A DNA stretch of 64,000 bases. Origin: Fibrella aquatilis. Its GTDB lineage: Bacteria > Bacteroidota > Bacteroidia > Cytophagales > Spirosomataceae. Location: positions 1-64,000 of the forward strand of contig NZ_JAFMYU010000030.1 in assembly GCF_017353255.1 (NCBI RefSeq), in the 5' to 3' direction. The notes beneath the pieces were generated by a model. The model searched no databases. It was given only the letters and a program-made list of their open reading frames with translations, and had not been told where the DNA came from. A program made the translations under genes and the position numbers. Positions 43,196 through 51,612 of the stretch are shown in pieces. The stretch's first letter is position 1. Every line of letters begins with the position of its first letter.

Positions 43196-44719
43196 GTGAA
43201 TCGCAGAAACTTCCTGGCCGCTGCGTCGGCCTATACCTTGCCGGTGATGCTCAATGGGTTTGAGCTGAAGGCCATGACCAGTCAGTCGGCGCTGGTGCAA
43301 TCGCTGATGGCAAGCGGTGCCATGCAGGACAGTCTGGTGTCTGACCGGGTGCTGGTGATCGTGTACCTCAACGGGGGCAACGACGGGCTGAATACCGTCA
43401 TTCCCGTAGACCAATATGCTACCTATCAGTCACTTAGAAGCAACATTGCCCTGCCGCAGAATACGCTGCTGACGCTGGATGGCACAACCACCATGGGGTT
43501 TCACCCAGCCATGACCGGTATGCGCGACCTCTATAATTCCGGGCGGCTCACGGTGCTCAACTCGGTCTCCTACCCCAACCCTGATCAGTCGCACTTCCGG
43601 TCGACGGATATCTGGATGACTGCCGCCGACGCCAACGTGAACCTAACCACGGGCTGGTCGGGACGGTACCTCGAAGACCGGTTTCCGGGCTACCCGGTGG
43701 GCTATCCCAACGCGCAGATGGAAGACCCCCTGGCCATTCAGATTGGCTATAACGTCTCTACGGCCTTGCTGGGCAGTCAGCAGTCGATGGGTATTGCCAT
43801 CAACGACCCGCAGAACTTTTATGAACTGGTGGGTGCGGGTGGCAACGTATCGCCCGCCGACGTGCCGGGGGGCGAGGCGGGCAACCTCATCACGTTCATC
43901 CGGCGGCAACAGGCCCTGGCCGTAGGCTATGCCGGCGAGATCAAAACGGCTTTTGATGCGGGGCAGAACCTGAGCACCTACCCCGCCGAGTCGGTGCACA
44001 ACGACCTGTCTGACCAGCTTAAGATTGTGGCGCGGCTGATTCACGGCGGCCTGAAAACCAAGATCTACTTCGTGTCGCTGGGCGGGTTCGATACCCATTC
44101 GGGACAGATTCTGTACAACGACCCCCGCATTGGCCCCCACGCCGATTTGCTGGGCAAGCTATCGGCAGCACTGTGGTCGTTCCAGGAGGATCTACGGTTG
44201 CAGGGCACACAAGACCGCGTAGTAGGCATGACCTTCTCCGACTTTGGGCGGCGGGCCAACTCCAACGCCTCGCAAGGTACGGACCACGGCGTGGCGGCCC
44301 CGCAGTTTATGTTTGGCACGGCCATGAAACACCGCACCCTGGGCCAGAATGCCAACCTCTCGGACCTGATTGTAAGCTACGGTAACAACAAAGACATCAA
44401 GATGCAGATTGATTTCCGCCGCATCTACGCCGACATTCTGAAGGACTGGTTCGGCGCGGGGCAACCCAAAACCGATTCGCTGCTACTCCACAATTTCCCC
44501 ACCCTCTCTATTTTCTCCGATGTCTGCGAGACAGTTTCGTCTGGCGCCTGGACCAACCCGGCCACCTGGACCGTGGGCCGTGTACCCACCGCTGCCGAGA
44601 ACATCCGCGTCAACGCGGGCCACGTAGTCACCCTCGCGCAAAACACCACCGTCCGCTCGGTGAAGCTCTACGGCAAAATCACCTACGCGCCGGGGGTACG
44701 GCTGCGCATTACGGGGTAG
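43196..44719 (+). CDS. DUF1501 protein
   Basis: A 507-residue protein with a GTG start and a twin-arginine signal (RRNFLAAASAYTLP), so it is exported folded. The DUF1501 body is alkaline-phosphatase/sulfatase-like (VLVIVYLNGGNDGLNTVIP, LNSVSYPNPDQSHFRSTDIW, FVSLGGFDTHSGQ, MTFSDFGRRANSN). A C-terminal beta region (SGAWTNPATWTVGRVPTAAENIRVN) is of the type seen in surface proteins. It is partner to the DUF1800 gene. Its 3-prime end overlaps the opposite-strand gene at 44709-45554 by 11 bp. Confidence 0.93.
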   Translation: MNRRNFLAAASAYTLPVMLNGFELKAMTSQSALVQSLMASGAMQDSLVSDRVLVIVYLNGGNDGLNTVIPVDQYATYQSLRSNIALPQNTLLTLDGTTTMGFHPAMTGMRDLYNSGRLTVLNSVSYPNPDQSHFRSTDIWMTAADANVNLTTGWSGRYLEDRFPGYPVGYPNAQMEDPLAIQIGYNVSTALLGSQQSMGIAINDPQNFYELVGAGGNVSPADVPGGEAGNLITFIRRQQALAVGYAGEIKTAFDAGQNLSTYPAESVHNDLSDQLKIVARLIHGGLKTKIYFVSLGGFDTHSGQILYNDPRIGPHADLLGKLSAALWSFQEDLRLQGTQDRVVGMTFSDFGRRANSNASQGTDHGVAAPQFMFGTAMKHRTLGQNANLSDLIVSYGNNKDIKMQIDFRRIYADILKDWFGAGQPKTDSLLLHNFPTLSIFSDVCETVSSGAWTNPATWTVGRVPTAAENIRVNAGHVVTLAQNTTVRSVKLYGKITYAPGVRLRITG

Positions 44720-45554
44720 GGGGCTGTACATCCTGGGGACCTCTGATAACTTCGATGATGCCAGACGAGAGTTCGGCTTCGGGCCAGGCATGGAGCACCT
44801 GCTCTTCTATTAGTGGCTTGGTAGGGTTAACAAAAGCACGTACCTGAAACCGGACACCGATGTTGCCCTTTTCACGACTTCCCGTATAGATTAACCCTTC
44901 CCACGCACCGTCAGCACCGACTTTAATGGGCACTTGAACATAATAGTCAGGAAATTCAGGGTTGTGAATAACCATCCAGACAGTTTTGGCGTGGGCTACT
45001 TTCCCTTGGGCAATCATGATCCGGGGAACGGTCATGTCCTTGGTCGGGCTAATGATAACTAAGCCACTCGGAGGCAGCGTTGAGCGGTAATAACCAATCG
45101 CTACATAGGCAACGAGGCCTGCACCAATTAGCAATGCTGCAAAAAGTAAAACACGCCTGTTGGCCTGGCCAATGAGCGGTGTCTTAAGGGATGTTACTAC
45201 CGGTTTGGATACGTCTGGCAGAACAGCCGAAGAGGCTTCTTCACTGGCTACAGGTCTCGGCTTGCCCCATGCATACAGGTAGCAGGCGTTCAGGACGTTT
45301 TCATCTTTAATGATGTATCCTTCATGGAAGATCTTGGCAAATGTTTTTGTGCTTGGAATAGCCGCCAGGGCTTCCTGCATATCGGCTTGCCCATAGCCAG
45401 TTAGCTCTTCTTTAAACGAGTTGCGCAGGTGTTCATAAGGGGCTGGATAGCTGTTGAATTTGAGCACCGGGTACTTTCCTGGCTTTGCTAACCGATAGGC
45501 CTCATACTTTTTTCGAACACCCTCTTTCAGGGTAAGCATCTCATTATCAGTCAT
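44709..45554 (-). CDS. Membrane protein of an unrecognised three-member family, copy 3
   Basis: A 281-residue protein related to the tandem genes at 33992 and 34807. The N-terminal domain has TLKEGVRKKYEAYRLAKPGKYP, NSYPAPYEHLRNSFKEELTG and IPSTKTFAKIFHEGYIIKDE, then a Pro/Ser-rich linker. The helix (RRVLLFAALLIGAGLVAYVAIGYY) is preceded by RR, so the N-terminus is probably cytoplasmic. The outer domain shows SGLVIISPTKDMTVPRIMIAQGKVAHAKTV and ends AELSSGIIEVIRGP. It is convergent with the DUF1501 gene. Function unknown. Confidence 0.75.
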   Translation of the reverse strand: MTDNEMLTLKEGVRKKYEAYRLAKPGKYPVLKFNSYPAPYEHLRNSFKEELTGYGQADMQEALAAIPSTKTFAKIFHEGYIIKDENVLNACYLYAWGKPRPVASEEASSAVLPDVSKPVVTSLKTPLIGQANRRVLLFAALLIGAGLVAYVAIGYYRSTLPPSGLVIISPTKDMTVPRIMIAQGKVAHAKTVWMVIHNPEFPDYYVQVPIKVGADGAWEGLIYTGSREKGNIGVRFQVRAFVNPTKPLIEEQVLHAWPEAELSSGIIEVIRGPQDVQPPTP

Positions 45555-46027
45555 GTAAATTCAGCTCCGGGTGTAGAGAACAAAGAAGGAATAAACGAGA
45601 GAACAAAATAGGAATAAGCTATACATACCTGTCGGTAATCGGGCAAATAGATTTGCCAGGATGCCCATGGTTATCAACCGCCACAACAAATCAGTTCGCT
45701 TAGCTTTCCGCCTCTATCACACCTGTAAAGTCTATGAAACAACAGTACGTTCTTGAACTGCTGTCTGACAGCATTTTCCCGCTAGTCAGCGTCGTCCCGT
45801 AGGGACATAATAGCGTAGCGTCGGTAGACAGAAAGGGCCGCTAGCTATCACCTGCGTGCCGTAGGTACGCTACCGCATTGCAGCGTTGTGGCGTACCTAC
45901 GGCACGCAGGTGATAGCTAGCGGCCCTTTCTGTCTACCGACGCTACGCTGTTAAATCCCTACGGGATAGCGAGGGGAGCTTATTTCACAAATTTGACACA
46001 CATCTCTTTGATGTTGCCTCCGTTGCC
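45555..46027. other. 473-bp intergenic region with a large inverted repeat
   Basis: No gene is visible. The stretch holds the 138-bp perfect inverted repeat at 45812-45949. Its flanks are CCCGTAGGGAC and AATCCCTACGGGAT, so CCCGTAGGGA-type words also face each other outside the main arms. Nothing else is seen. Confidence 0.6.
45812..45949. repeat. Perfect 59-bp inverted repeat
   Basis: The arms 45812-45870 and 45891-45949 are perfectly complementary over all 59 bases, with a 20-base loop. They carry words such as GCGTAGCGTCGGTAGACAG and CGTGCCGTAGGTACGC. It is too long and perfect for a simple terminator and looks like a small mobile unit or a structured RNA. No coding capacity is seen in it. 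Confidence 0.9.
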
Positions 46028-46606
46028 TCACACTCGCTTGCCAAACAACCCTTTCCGCTTTTTCTTTTCTGGTTTTGCCGGGGTGGGTTTGGCTTCCTGA
46101 ACGCGGGTGAGGGTGGCGAGTTGACGGCTTTTGATGGCGTAGGTTAGCACGGGAGTCATGCCCTGCCCGCCGGTTTTGCCGGGGCGCACATCGGAGAAAT
46201 ACAGCGCGAAGCCAATGCGGTCGGGGTTGGTCAGGAAGGTGTAGATGGTGGTGATCAGGTTGTTTTCTACCGAAAACTGGGTCGTCAGCTGGTCACCTAT
46301 CTTGCTGGCTTCCAGTACAATACCATCCTTTTCGTCGATCTGGTATTTCCCGGCAGCGGCATCGACGGCTACCAGTTCATAGAGCCGGGCAGCCTGTTGG
46401 CCATATTGAATCGTAAACGTAAATCGGTTTTGTACCCCTCGCAGCGAGTCGAGAATAATGCGCATGGGCACCTGCTGCGTGTTTGGACTACCCACGGGCG
46501 TGATCTGAAGCGTACCCTGCCACACGCCTAGGTGGCTTTTCGGAAATGACGACTGGGCATGGGCCGTGCCTGCAATGAACAGGAGGCAAAGGATAAGGTA
46601 GCGCAT
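46028..46606 (-). CDS. Exported protein of unknown function
   Basis: A 192-residue exported protein with a signal peptide ending TAHAQ. The body is beta-rich ([65 protein letters not shown]) and the tail is Lys-rich ([14 protein letters not shown]). It has no recognised family; the shape suggests a lipocalin-like or lipid-binding barrel, which is a guess. It is divergent from the M13 peptidase gene. Confidence 0.6.
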   Translation of the reverse strand: MRYLILCLLFIAGTAHAQSSFPKSHLGVWQGTLQITPVGSPNTQQVPMRIILDSLRGVQNRFTFTIQYGQQAARLYELVAVDAAAGKYQIDEKDGIVLEASKIGDQLTTQFSVENNLITTIYTFLTNPDRIGFALYFSDVRPGKTGGQGMTPVLTYAIKSRQLATLTRVQEAKPTPAKPEKKKRKGLFGKRV

Positions 46607-46645
46607 AACGTGTGGGTAAGTTCGGCGAAAGGCCGGATTTGTTTG

Positions 46646-46653
46646 TAAATTTG
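46646..46653 (+). promoter_or_regulatory. Bacteroidota-type -7 box of the M13 peptidase gene
   Basis: TAAATTTG fits TANNTTTG exactly and lies about 32 bp before the ATG. A TTCG at 46621-46624 is one base off the -33 TTTG at a 21-bp spacing. Confidence 0.45.
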
Positions 46654-46684
46654 GTAAGTAAACCGAATTACTTACATCCCGTTT

Positions 46685-48742
46685 ATGAAAAAACAGTTTC
46701 TCCTGGCTGCCGGACTCTTTTCAGTAGCCACCAGCCTTGCCACGCCGCCTAAATCGCCGGTGCGCAAGCCGCAACGCGCCGCTGCTTCAGTTGCCCCCGT
46801 CCGCAAATACATCGACCCGGCCAACATGGACAGGCAGGTGAAGCCGGGCGACGATTTCTATGAATACGCTAACGGCAACTGGCTCAAAACCAGCAAAATT
46901 CCCGACTCAAAAACGTCGTGGGGCAGCTTCACCGAACTCCGCGAACGCAGCGTAGAAGCCATGCGCACCTTGCTGGACGAGGCGGCAAAGAACCCGCAAA
47001 AAGGCCGTTTGCAGCAAATGGTGGGTGATTTCTACGCCAGCGGCATGGACAGCGTTACGATTGAAAAGCGCGGCTGGGAACCCCTCAAAGGTGACTTTGC
47101 CCGCGTCGACAAGCTCAACTCGCTACCCGCCGTGCTCGATGAACTGGCCCTGCAACGGCGGCAGAGCAACGGCATGTTATTTGGCTTTTTTGTGGCACAA
47201 GACCGCAAGAACGTCAACAAGTATTTGCCCCAATTCGGGCAGGGCGGCACTACCCTCCCCGACCGCGATTATTACCTGAAAAACGATGCCCGGAGTACCA
47301 AAATCCGCGCCGCCTACCGTGATCATTTGACCAAGATGTTTGGCCTTGTCGATGATGCACAGGCTGCACAAAGCGCCGACAAGATCATTCAGCTCGAAAC
47401 GGCGCTCGCCCGCGCCCAGATGGCCCGCGTAGACATGCGCGACCCGTACAAAACGTATAATAAACTGACCATCAGTGGATTCAATGCGCTTACGCCACAC
47501 ATCAACTGGACCGACCACATGGCCAAGCTGGGTGCCACGGGGCAGGACACGGTGCTGGTGAGCAACCTGAACTTCTTCAAGGCCGTAGACAGCCTGCTGG
47601 TGGCCACGCCCCTGAACGACATCAAAACGTACATGCGCTGGAACCTGCTGAAGGGGGCTGCACCATATTTGAGTTCGGCGTTTGTGAAGCAGAATTTTGT
47701 GTTTACCAAAGAGCTGACCGGGCAAAAAGAACAGACACCCCGCTGGCAGCGAATGAGCAGCCTGATCGACGGCACACTGGGCGATTTGCTGGGGCAACTC
47801 TACGTGCAGAATAATTTCAAGCCCGAAGCCAAGAAGCGGATGCTGACGCTGGTCGATAACCTCGAAGCGTCGTTTAAAGACCATATCTCCGGCCTGGAGT
47901 GGATGAGTGCCGACACCAAAAAGAAGGCCCTGAACAAACTCGTGTCGTTCAAGCGCAAGATCGGCTACCCCGACAAGTGGAAAACCTACGACGGCGTCAC
48001 GATTCGGCGCGGTGATTTCTATGGTAATGTAGAAGCGGCCGGGCAGTGGTCCTATCAGTACATGGTTAACCGGCTGGGCAAGCCCATTGACCGCACTGAA
48101 TGGGGCATGACACCGCCCACGGTGAATGCTTACTACAACCCTGTCAACAACGAAATCGCGTTTCCGGCGGCCATTTTGCAGTTTCCGTTCTTCGACGCCG
48201 ACGCCGACGATGCGATCAACTACGGCGGCATTGGCGCAGTAATCGGCCATGAGATGACCCACGGGTTTGATGATTCTGGTCGCCAATACGACGCCGACGG
48301 CACCCTCCGCGACTGGTGGACGGCCGACGACGCCACGAAGTTCAAGCAACGCGCCGGGCAGGTCGAGGCGCAGTTTTTTGGCTATAAAGTGCTCGACACC
48401 CTGGCCGTAAACGGCAAACTGACCCTGGGCGAAAACCTCGCCGACCTCGGCGGACTGGCCATTGCCTATGATGCGTTCAAGAAAACAACCCAGGGTAAAG
48501 GCAACACCGCCATCGACGGGTTCACGCCCGATCAGCGGTTTTTCCTGTCGTGGGCACAAATCTGGCGCATCAAAGTACGTCCCGAAACGCAGGCGCAGTT
48601 GATCCTCACCGACCCTCACGCGCCCGGCCAATACCGGTGTAACGGCCCGATCACCAACCTCGATGCGTGGTATCAGGCGTTTAACGTGCAGCCCGGTAAT
48701 AAGCTCTACAAAGCCCCAGATCAGCGGATTCGGGTGTGGTAG
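46685..48742 (+). CDS. M13-family metallopeptidase (neprilysin-like)
   Basis: A 685-residue exported zinc peptidase. The signal peptide ([19 protein letters not shown]) leads to a helical domain. The catalytic motif [13 protein letters not shown] contains HExxH, the third zinc ligand and partner Asp are in [16 protein letters not shown], and the C-terminal end has the substrate-binding KVRPETQAQ and [16 protein letters not shown]13 enzymes cut small peptides. It is divergent from the preceding beta-protein gene. Confidence 0.94.
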   Translation: MKKQFLLAAGLFSVATSLATPPKSPVRKPQRAAASVAPVRKYIDPANMDRQVKPGDDFYEYANGNWLKTSKIPDSKTSWGSFTELRERSVEAMRTLLDEAAKNPQKGRLQQMVGDFYASGMDSVTIEKRGWEPLKGDFARVDKLNSLPAVLDELALQRRQSNGMLFGFFVAQDRKNVNKYLPQFGQGGTTLPDRDYYLKNDARSTKIRAAYRDHLTKMFGLVDDAQAAQSADKIIQLETALARAQMARVDMRDPYKTYNKLTISGFNALTPHINWTDHMAKLGATGQDTVLVSNLNFFKAVDSLLVATPLNDIKTYMRWNLLKGAAPYLSSAFVKQNFVFTKELTGQKEQTPRWQRMSSLIDGTLGDLLGQLYVQNNFKPEAKKRMLTLVDNLEASFKDHISGLEWMSADTKKKALNKLVSFKRKIGYPDKWKTYDGVTIRRGDFYGNVEAAGQWSYQYMVNRLGKPIDRTEWGMTPPTVNAYYNPVNNEIAFPAAILQFPFFDADADDAINYGGIGAVIGHEMTHGFDDSGRQYDADGTLRDWWTADDATKFKQRAGQVEAQFFGYKVLDTLAVNGKLTLGENLADLGGLAIAYDAFKKTTQGKGNTAIDGFTPDQRFFLSWAQIWRIKVRPETQAQLILTDPHAPGQYRCNGPITNLDAWYQAFNVQPGNKLYKAPDQRIRVW

Positions 48743-48809
48743 TAATAGATGCTGGACATTGGATTTTGGAAATTGGCTTTGTCCAGTATCTAGTGTCCAG
48801 CATCTATTA
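48743..48809. repeat. 16-bp inverted repeat downstream of the M13 gene
   Basis: TAATAGATGCTGGACA (48743-48758) pairs perfectly with 48794-48809 across a 35-base loop. It lies at the end of the M13 gene and may be its terminator. The promoter of the next gene overlaps it. Confidence 0.7.
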
Positions 48810-48814
48810 TCGTT

Positions 48815-48822
48815 TAGTTTTG
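48815..48822 (+). promoter_or_regulatory. Bacteroidota-type -7 box of the Rpn gene
   Basis: TAGTTTTG fits TANNTTTG and lies 20 bp before the ATG, giving a very short leader of about 13 bases. The -33 element is weak and lies in the hairpin at 48743-48809. Confidence 0.35.
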
Positions 48823-48841
48823 TGCCCTACCACCGTATTGA

Positions 48842-49858
48842 ATGGCGCAGAATCATACCCACGATCACTTCTTCAAAATTGCCTTTTCCCGTACCAATGT
48901 CGTCGCCGACTTTATACAGGCCTTTTTGCCCCCAGATTTTTCCCAACAGCTTGATCTAGAGACACTTGCTAGATTGGGAGATTCATTCGTGGATGAACAA
49001 TTAGCTCAACATTATGCGGATTTGCTGTATTCGGTCAACTTCGGCGATACACCTATTACCATTGCGCTGTTGTTTGAGCACAAGAGCTATACCGAAGAGT
49101 ATCCGCATTTTCAGCTTGCTCGCTACATGCTCAACCTATGGCAGGAGCAACTGACCAATAAAGAACCACTAACGCGGGTAGTGCCAATACTACTCTATCA
49201 TGGACTGGGTAGGTGGAAACAGCAGTCCATGACCGATTATTTTGGTCCCGCTAATTCGGTCCTCAATTCGTTTGTACCTGATTTTCAGTATCTGCTGATC
49301 AACCTTCGCAAGGCACCGGACAGTCAATTTTCGTTGTTGACCGATGATTACGCCAAGATCACGGCAGGTCTGCTTCGAACTATCCGGGAACGGCGTCAGT
49401 TAACCCGAATGTTTGAAGAACTAGCGGCTACGTTCGACAGCCTGGTTGGCAGTTCAGAAGGCGAACAGTTCGTTAAAACAGCCTTCCTGTATGTCCACTG
49501 GTCGTCGAAGTTGACCTCAGCGGAAATGGTTGCTATCTTTAATCGTATTTCACCAAAATCAGCACAAGTCGTGATATCAGCCGCAGAACTCTTACTCCAG
49601 GAAGGATTAGAGAATGGCCTTAAAAAAGGCTTTCAGATTGGCGTTGAAGAGGGCATGAAACAAGGCGTTGAGCAGGGCTTGAAACAGGGCGTTGAGCAGG
49701 GCTTGAAACAGGGCGTCGAGCAAGGCGACCACAAAGCCACTGTGCAACATGTGAAAGGCCTTCTGGAAATGGGCCTGGACACCGAATTGATTGCTAGAGC
49801 GTTTGGCCTTACAACCCGTCAACTGCACGCTATCATTTGCGAAATCAAAGGCGAGTAA
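48842..49858 (+). CDS. Rpn-family PD-(D/E)xK nuclease/transposase-like protein
   Basis: A 338-residue protein of the Rpn (recombination-promoting nuclease) family. The opening HTHDHFFKIAFSRTNVVADFI, the nuclease core LARLGDSFVDEQLAQHYADLLYSV, and PITIALLFEHKSY (E-x-K type) are diagnostic, followed by a helical middle. The C-terminal part is a run of KQGVEQGL repeats at the DNA level (24-bp units at 49665-49712). Family members cleave DNA and some act against phage, with internally encoded C-terminal fragments in E. coli. The promoter box lies just upstream. Confidence 0.9.
   Translation: MAQNHTHDHFFKIAFSRTNVVADFIQAFLPPDFSQQLDLETLARLGDSFVDEQLAQHYADLLYSVNFGDTPITIALLFEHKSYTEEYPHFQLARYMLNLWQEQLTNKEPLTRVVPILLYHGLGRWKQQSMTDYFGPANSVLNSFVPDFQYLLINLRKAPDSQFSLLTDDYAKITAGLLRTIRERRQLTRMFEELAATFDSLVGSSEGEQFVKTAFLYVHWSSKLTSAEMVAIFNRISPKSAQVVISAAELLLQEGLENGLKKGFQIGVEEGMKQGVEQGLKQGVEQGLKQGVEQGDHKATVQHVKGLLEMGLDTELIARAFGLTTRQLHAIICEIKGE
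49651..49725. repeat. 24-bp tandem repeats inside the Rpn gene
   Basis: Two identical 24-bp units (49665-49688 and 49689-49712, GCGTTGAGCAGGGCTTGAAACAGG type) are flanked by a degenerate unit on each side. They encode KQGVEQGL. Because 24 is divisible by three, copy number changes would alter the protein length without a frameshift. Confidence 0.85.
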
Positions 49859-49883
49859 GTCAAGCTAGCTGCTAACGCAGAAG

Positions 49884-49915
49884 AAGCCACTGCCCAATCG
49901 ACAGTGGTTTTTTAT
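49884..49915 (+). terminator. Rho-independent terminator of the Rpn gene
   Basis: GCCACTG pairs with CAGTGGT, followed by a T-run. It is about 25 bp after the Rpn stop. Confidence 0.8.
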
Positions 49916-49953
49916 TTCCTACTAACACCTAAACTCTCGTATAACAATACGTT

Positions 49954-50754
49954 ATGAAATTACTGGCCGGTTGCTCACTGCATTTTGAGGTACAGGATGA
50001 ATCACCACTGGTGCTCATGTTGCGGCCCCGGTCAGGTGCCGGACAGTGGATCATTTCTGAAACATATGATCTGGTGCCGCCTGTACCAGTGGTAGAATAC
50101 ACTGATCTATATGGCAACCTTTGCCAGCGCATGACTGCCCTGCCTGGTCCTTTCGAGATTCACACCGAAGCCATCGTGCAAACCGCCGAGACCATCGACG
50201 TGTCGCCAGGCGCGCCGCTCACCCTGGTGCAGGACCTGCCCGACGAAGCGCTCTTGTTTGTCATACCCAGCCGGTATTGCCCTTCCGATCAGCCCGCTAT
50301 CAGCAAAAAAGCCCTGGATATTGTGGCCAATGCTCTTCCCGGTTACGATCAGGCTGAAGCCATTCGGCGGTGGATCAACATCAACATTCAGTATCAATAT
50401 GGCGTGAGCGATGCCACCACGTCGGCGCTGGATACGCTGCAACATGGCAAGGGTGTTTGCCGCGACTTCACCCACCTGGGTATTTCGTTTTGTCGTAGTC
50501 TGAGCATTCCGGCCCGGATGGTGGTGGGCTATCTGTACGACCTGAAACCCATGGACCTCCATGCCTGGTTTGAGGCTTACGTAGATGACCGCTGGTATGC
50601 TTTTGATGCCACCCAGACCCAACCAAAGGGCAACCGCATTACCGTGGCTTATGGTCGCGATGCCGCCGACGTGGCGTTTATGACCCAGTTTGGCCCCATG
50701 ACCCTTACCCGCATGGATGTGTGGGTGCGTACCGATGAGTCAGCCGACAATTAG
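49954..50754 (+). CDS. Transglutaminase-like protease-fold protein
   Basis: A 266-residue cytoplasmic-type transglutaminase-fold protein. The catalytic triad is visible: Cys in GKGVCRDFTHLGISFCRS, His in DLHAWFEAYV, and Asp in FDATQTQPKGNR. The N-terminal 130 residues form a beta domain typical of the bacterial family. Its chemistry (protease, amidase or cross-linker) cannot be told. Its end overlaps the start of the next gene, so the two are translationally coupled. Confidence 0.9.
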   Translation: MKLLAGCSLHFEVQDESPLVLMLRPRSGAGQWIISETYDLVPPVPVVEYTDLYGNLCQRMTALPGPFEIHTEAIVQTAETIDVSPGAPLTLVQDLPDEALLFVIPSRYCPSDQPAISKKALDIVANALPGYDQAEAIRRWININIQYQYGVSDATTSALDTLQHGKGVCRDFTHLGISFCRSLSIPARMVVGYLYDLKPMDLHAWFEAYVDDRWYAFDATQTQPKGNRITVAYGRDAADVAFMTQFGPMTLTRMDVWVRTDESADN

Positions 50755-51556
50755 CATTATTGGCCTGGGCTGGCTGGGTATGCCCCTGGCCGAAGCGCTC
50801 CTGACCGCAGGACATCGCGTGCTAGGCAGCACCACTACGCCCGACAAAGTGGCTCTGTTACGACTGAAAGGCATCGACGCCCAGCAGCTTTCCCTGAACC
50901 CGCAACCCGTGGGTGAACTAGCACCGCTATTGGCTGCCGACGTACTGGTGGTAAACGTACCCCCTAAGGCTGGACAACAAGGTGATGCATTTCACCCCGA
51001 ACAAATGCGGTTGCTGGCGCAGGCCGTGGCCCAGTCGCGGGTGGGGCATGTGATTTATGTCAGTTCCACATCAGTCTATCCCGAACTGAACCGGGAAATG
51101 GTCGAGGCCGACGTGGTTACGCCCGAGCAGTCGGCAGCGTCCCGACTAGTTGAAGCCGAGCAGCATTGGTTGGCGCTTTCCGGGCAAAAACAAATTACGA
51201 TTCTGCGGTGTGGTGGGTTAATGGGCGACACCCGGATTCCGGGCAAATACGTGGCCGGGCGAGTGGTCGATAGTGGCGCGGTGCTAGTCAACTATATTCA
51301 TCAAACCGACGCTGTGGGCCTGCTTTTAGCAATTATTCGGCAAAATATCGTGGGTACGTTCAACGCCGTGGCTCCGCAGCACCCTACCCGTGAGGCCATT
51401 TACCGCAAAAGCTGCGCCGACTTCGGGTATGCACTACCCACCTTTGTTACACCCACTCAGCCCGTCTCCTTCAAACAAATCAACGGCGACAAACTCACCG
51501 CCGCCACACAGTATCAATTCATCTACCCCGACCCACTTTTATTCAGTTATCAGTGA
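50735..51556 (+). CDS. NAD(P)-dependent epimerase/dehydratase-like protein
   Basis: A 273-residue Rossmann-fold protein of the extended SDR type. The motif SIIGLGWLGMPLAEALL is near the N-terminus, with VLVVNVPPKAG and HVIYVSSTSVYPELNREM further on. It resembles YeeZ-like nucleoside-diphosphate-sugar epimerases. Its ATG at 50735 overlaps the end of the transglutaminase gene by 20 bases, which indicates coupling and decides the start. Its substrate is unknown. Confidence 0.9.
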   Translation: MSQPTISIIGLGWLGMPLAEALLTAGHRVLGSTTTPDKVALLRLKGIDAQQLSLNPQPVGELAPLLAADVLVVNVPPKAGQQGDAFHPEQMRLLAQAVAQSRVGHVIYVSSTSVYPELNREMVEADVVTPEQSAASRLVEAEQHWLALSGQKQITILRCGGLMGDTRIPGKYVAGRVVDSGAVLVNYIHQTDAVGLLLAIIRQNIVGTFNAVAPQHPTREAIYRKSCADFGYALPTFVTPTQPVSFKQINGDKLTAATQYQFIYPDPLLFSYQ

Positions 51557-51574
51557 GCAACCAACACTTTACAG

Positions 51575-51608
51575 CCAACAGTAGCTTCGAGGCTGATCTT
51601 ACTGTTGG
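51575..51608. terminator. Bidirectional hairpin between the epimerase and rhodopsin genes
   Basis: CCAACAGT (51575-51582) pairs with ACTGTTGG (51601-51608). It lies in the gap between two convergent genes and could end either transcript. Confidence 0.45.
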
Positions 51609-51612
51609 TTGG

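Noticed and set aside
43196-43198. Doubt on the GTG start of DUF1501
   Set aside because: The twin-arginine signal begins directly at this codon and no ATG lies closer upstream in frame, so GTG is kept as the start.
45812-45949. CRISPR array
   Set aside because: There is one inverted repeat, not regularly spaced direct repeats with unique spacers, and no cas gene in the window.
47177-48631. Long open frame of 484 codons on the minus strand
   Set aside because: It is antisense to the M13 peptidase gene, whose protein shows all catalytic motifs. The antisense translation is His/Val/Gln-rich with no known domain, as expected for a GC-rich shadow frame.
49665-49712. CRISPR-like or phase-variation repeat
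   Set aside because: The 24-bp units are inside a reading frame and are a multiple of three, so copy change cannot switch the frame.
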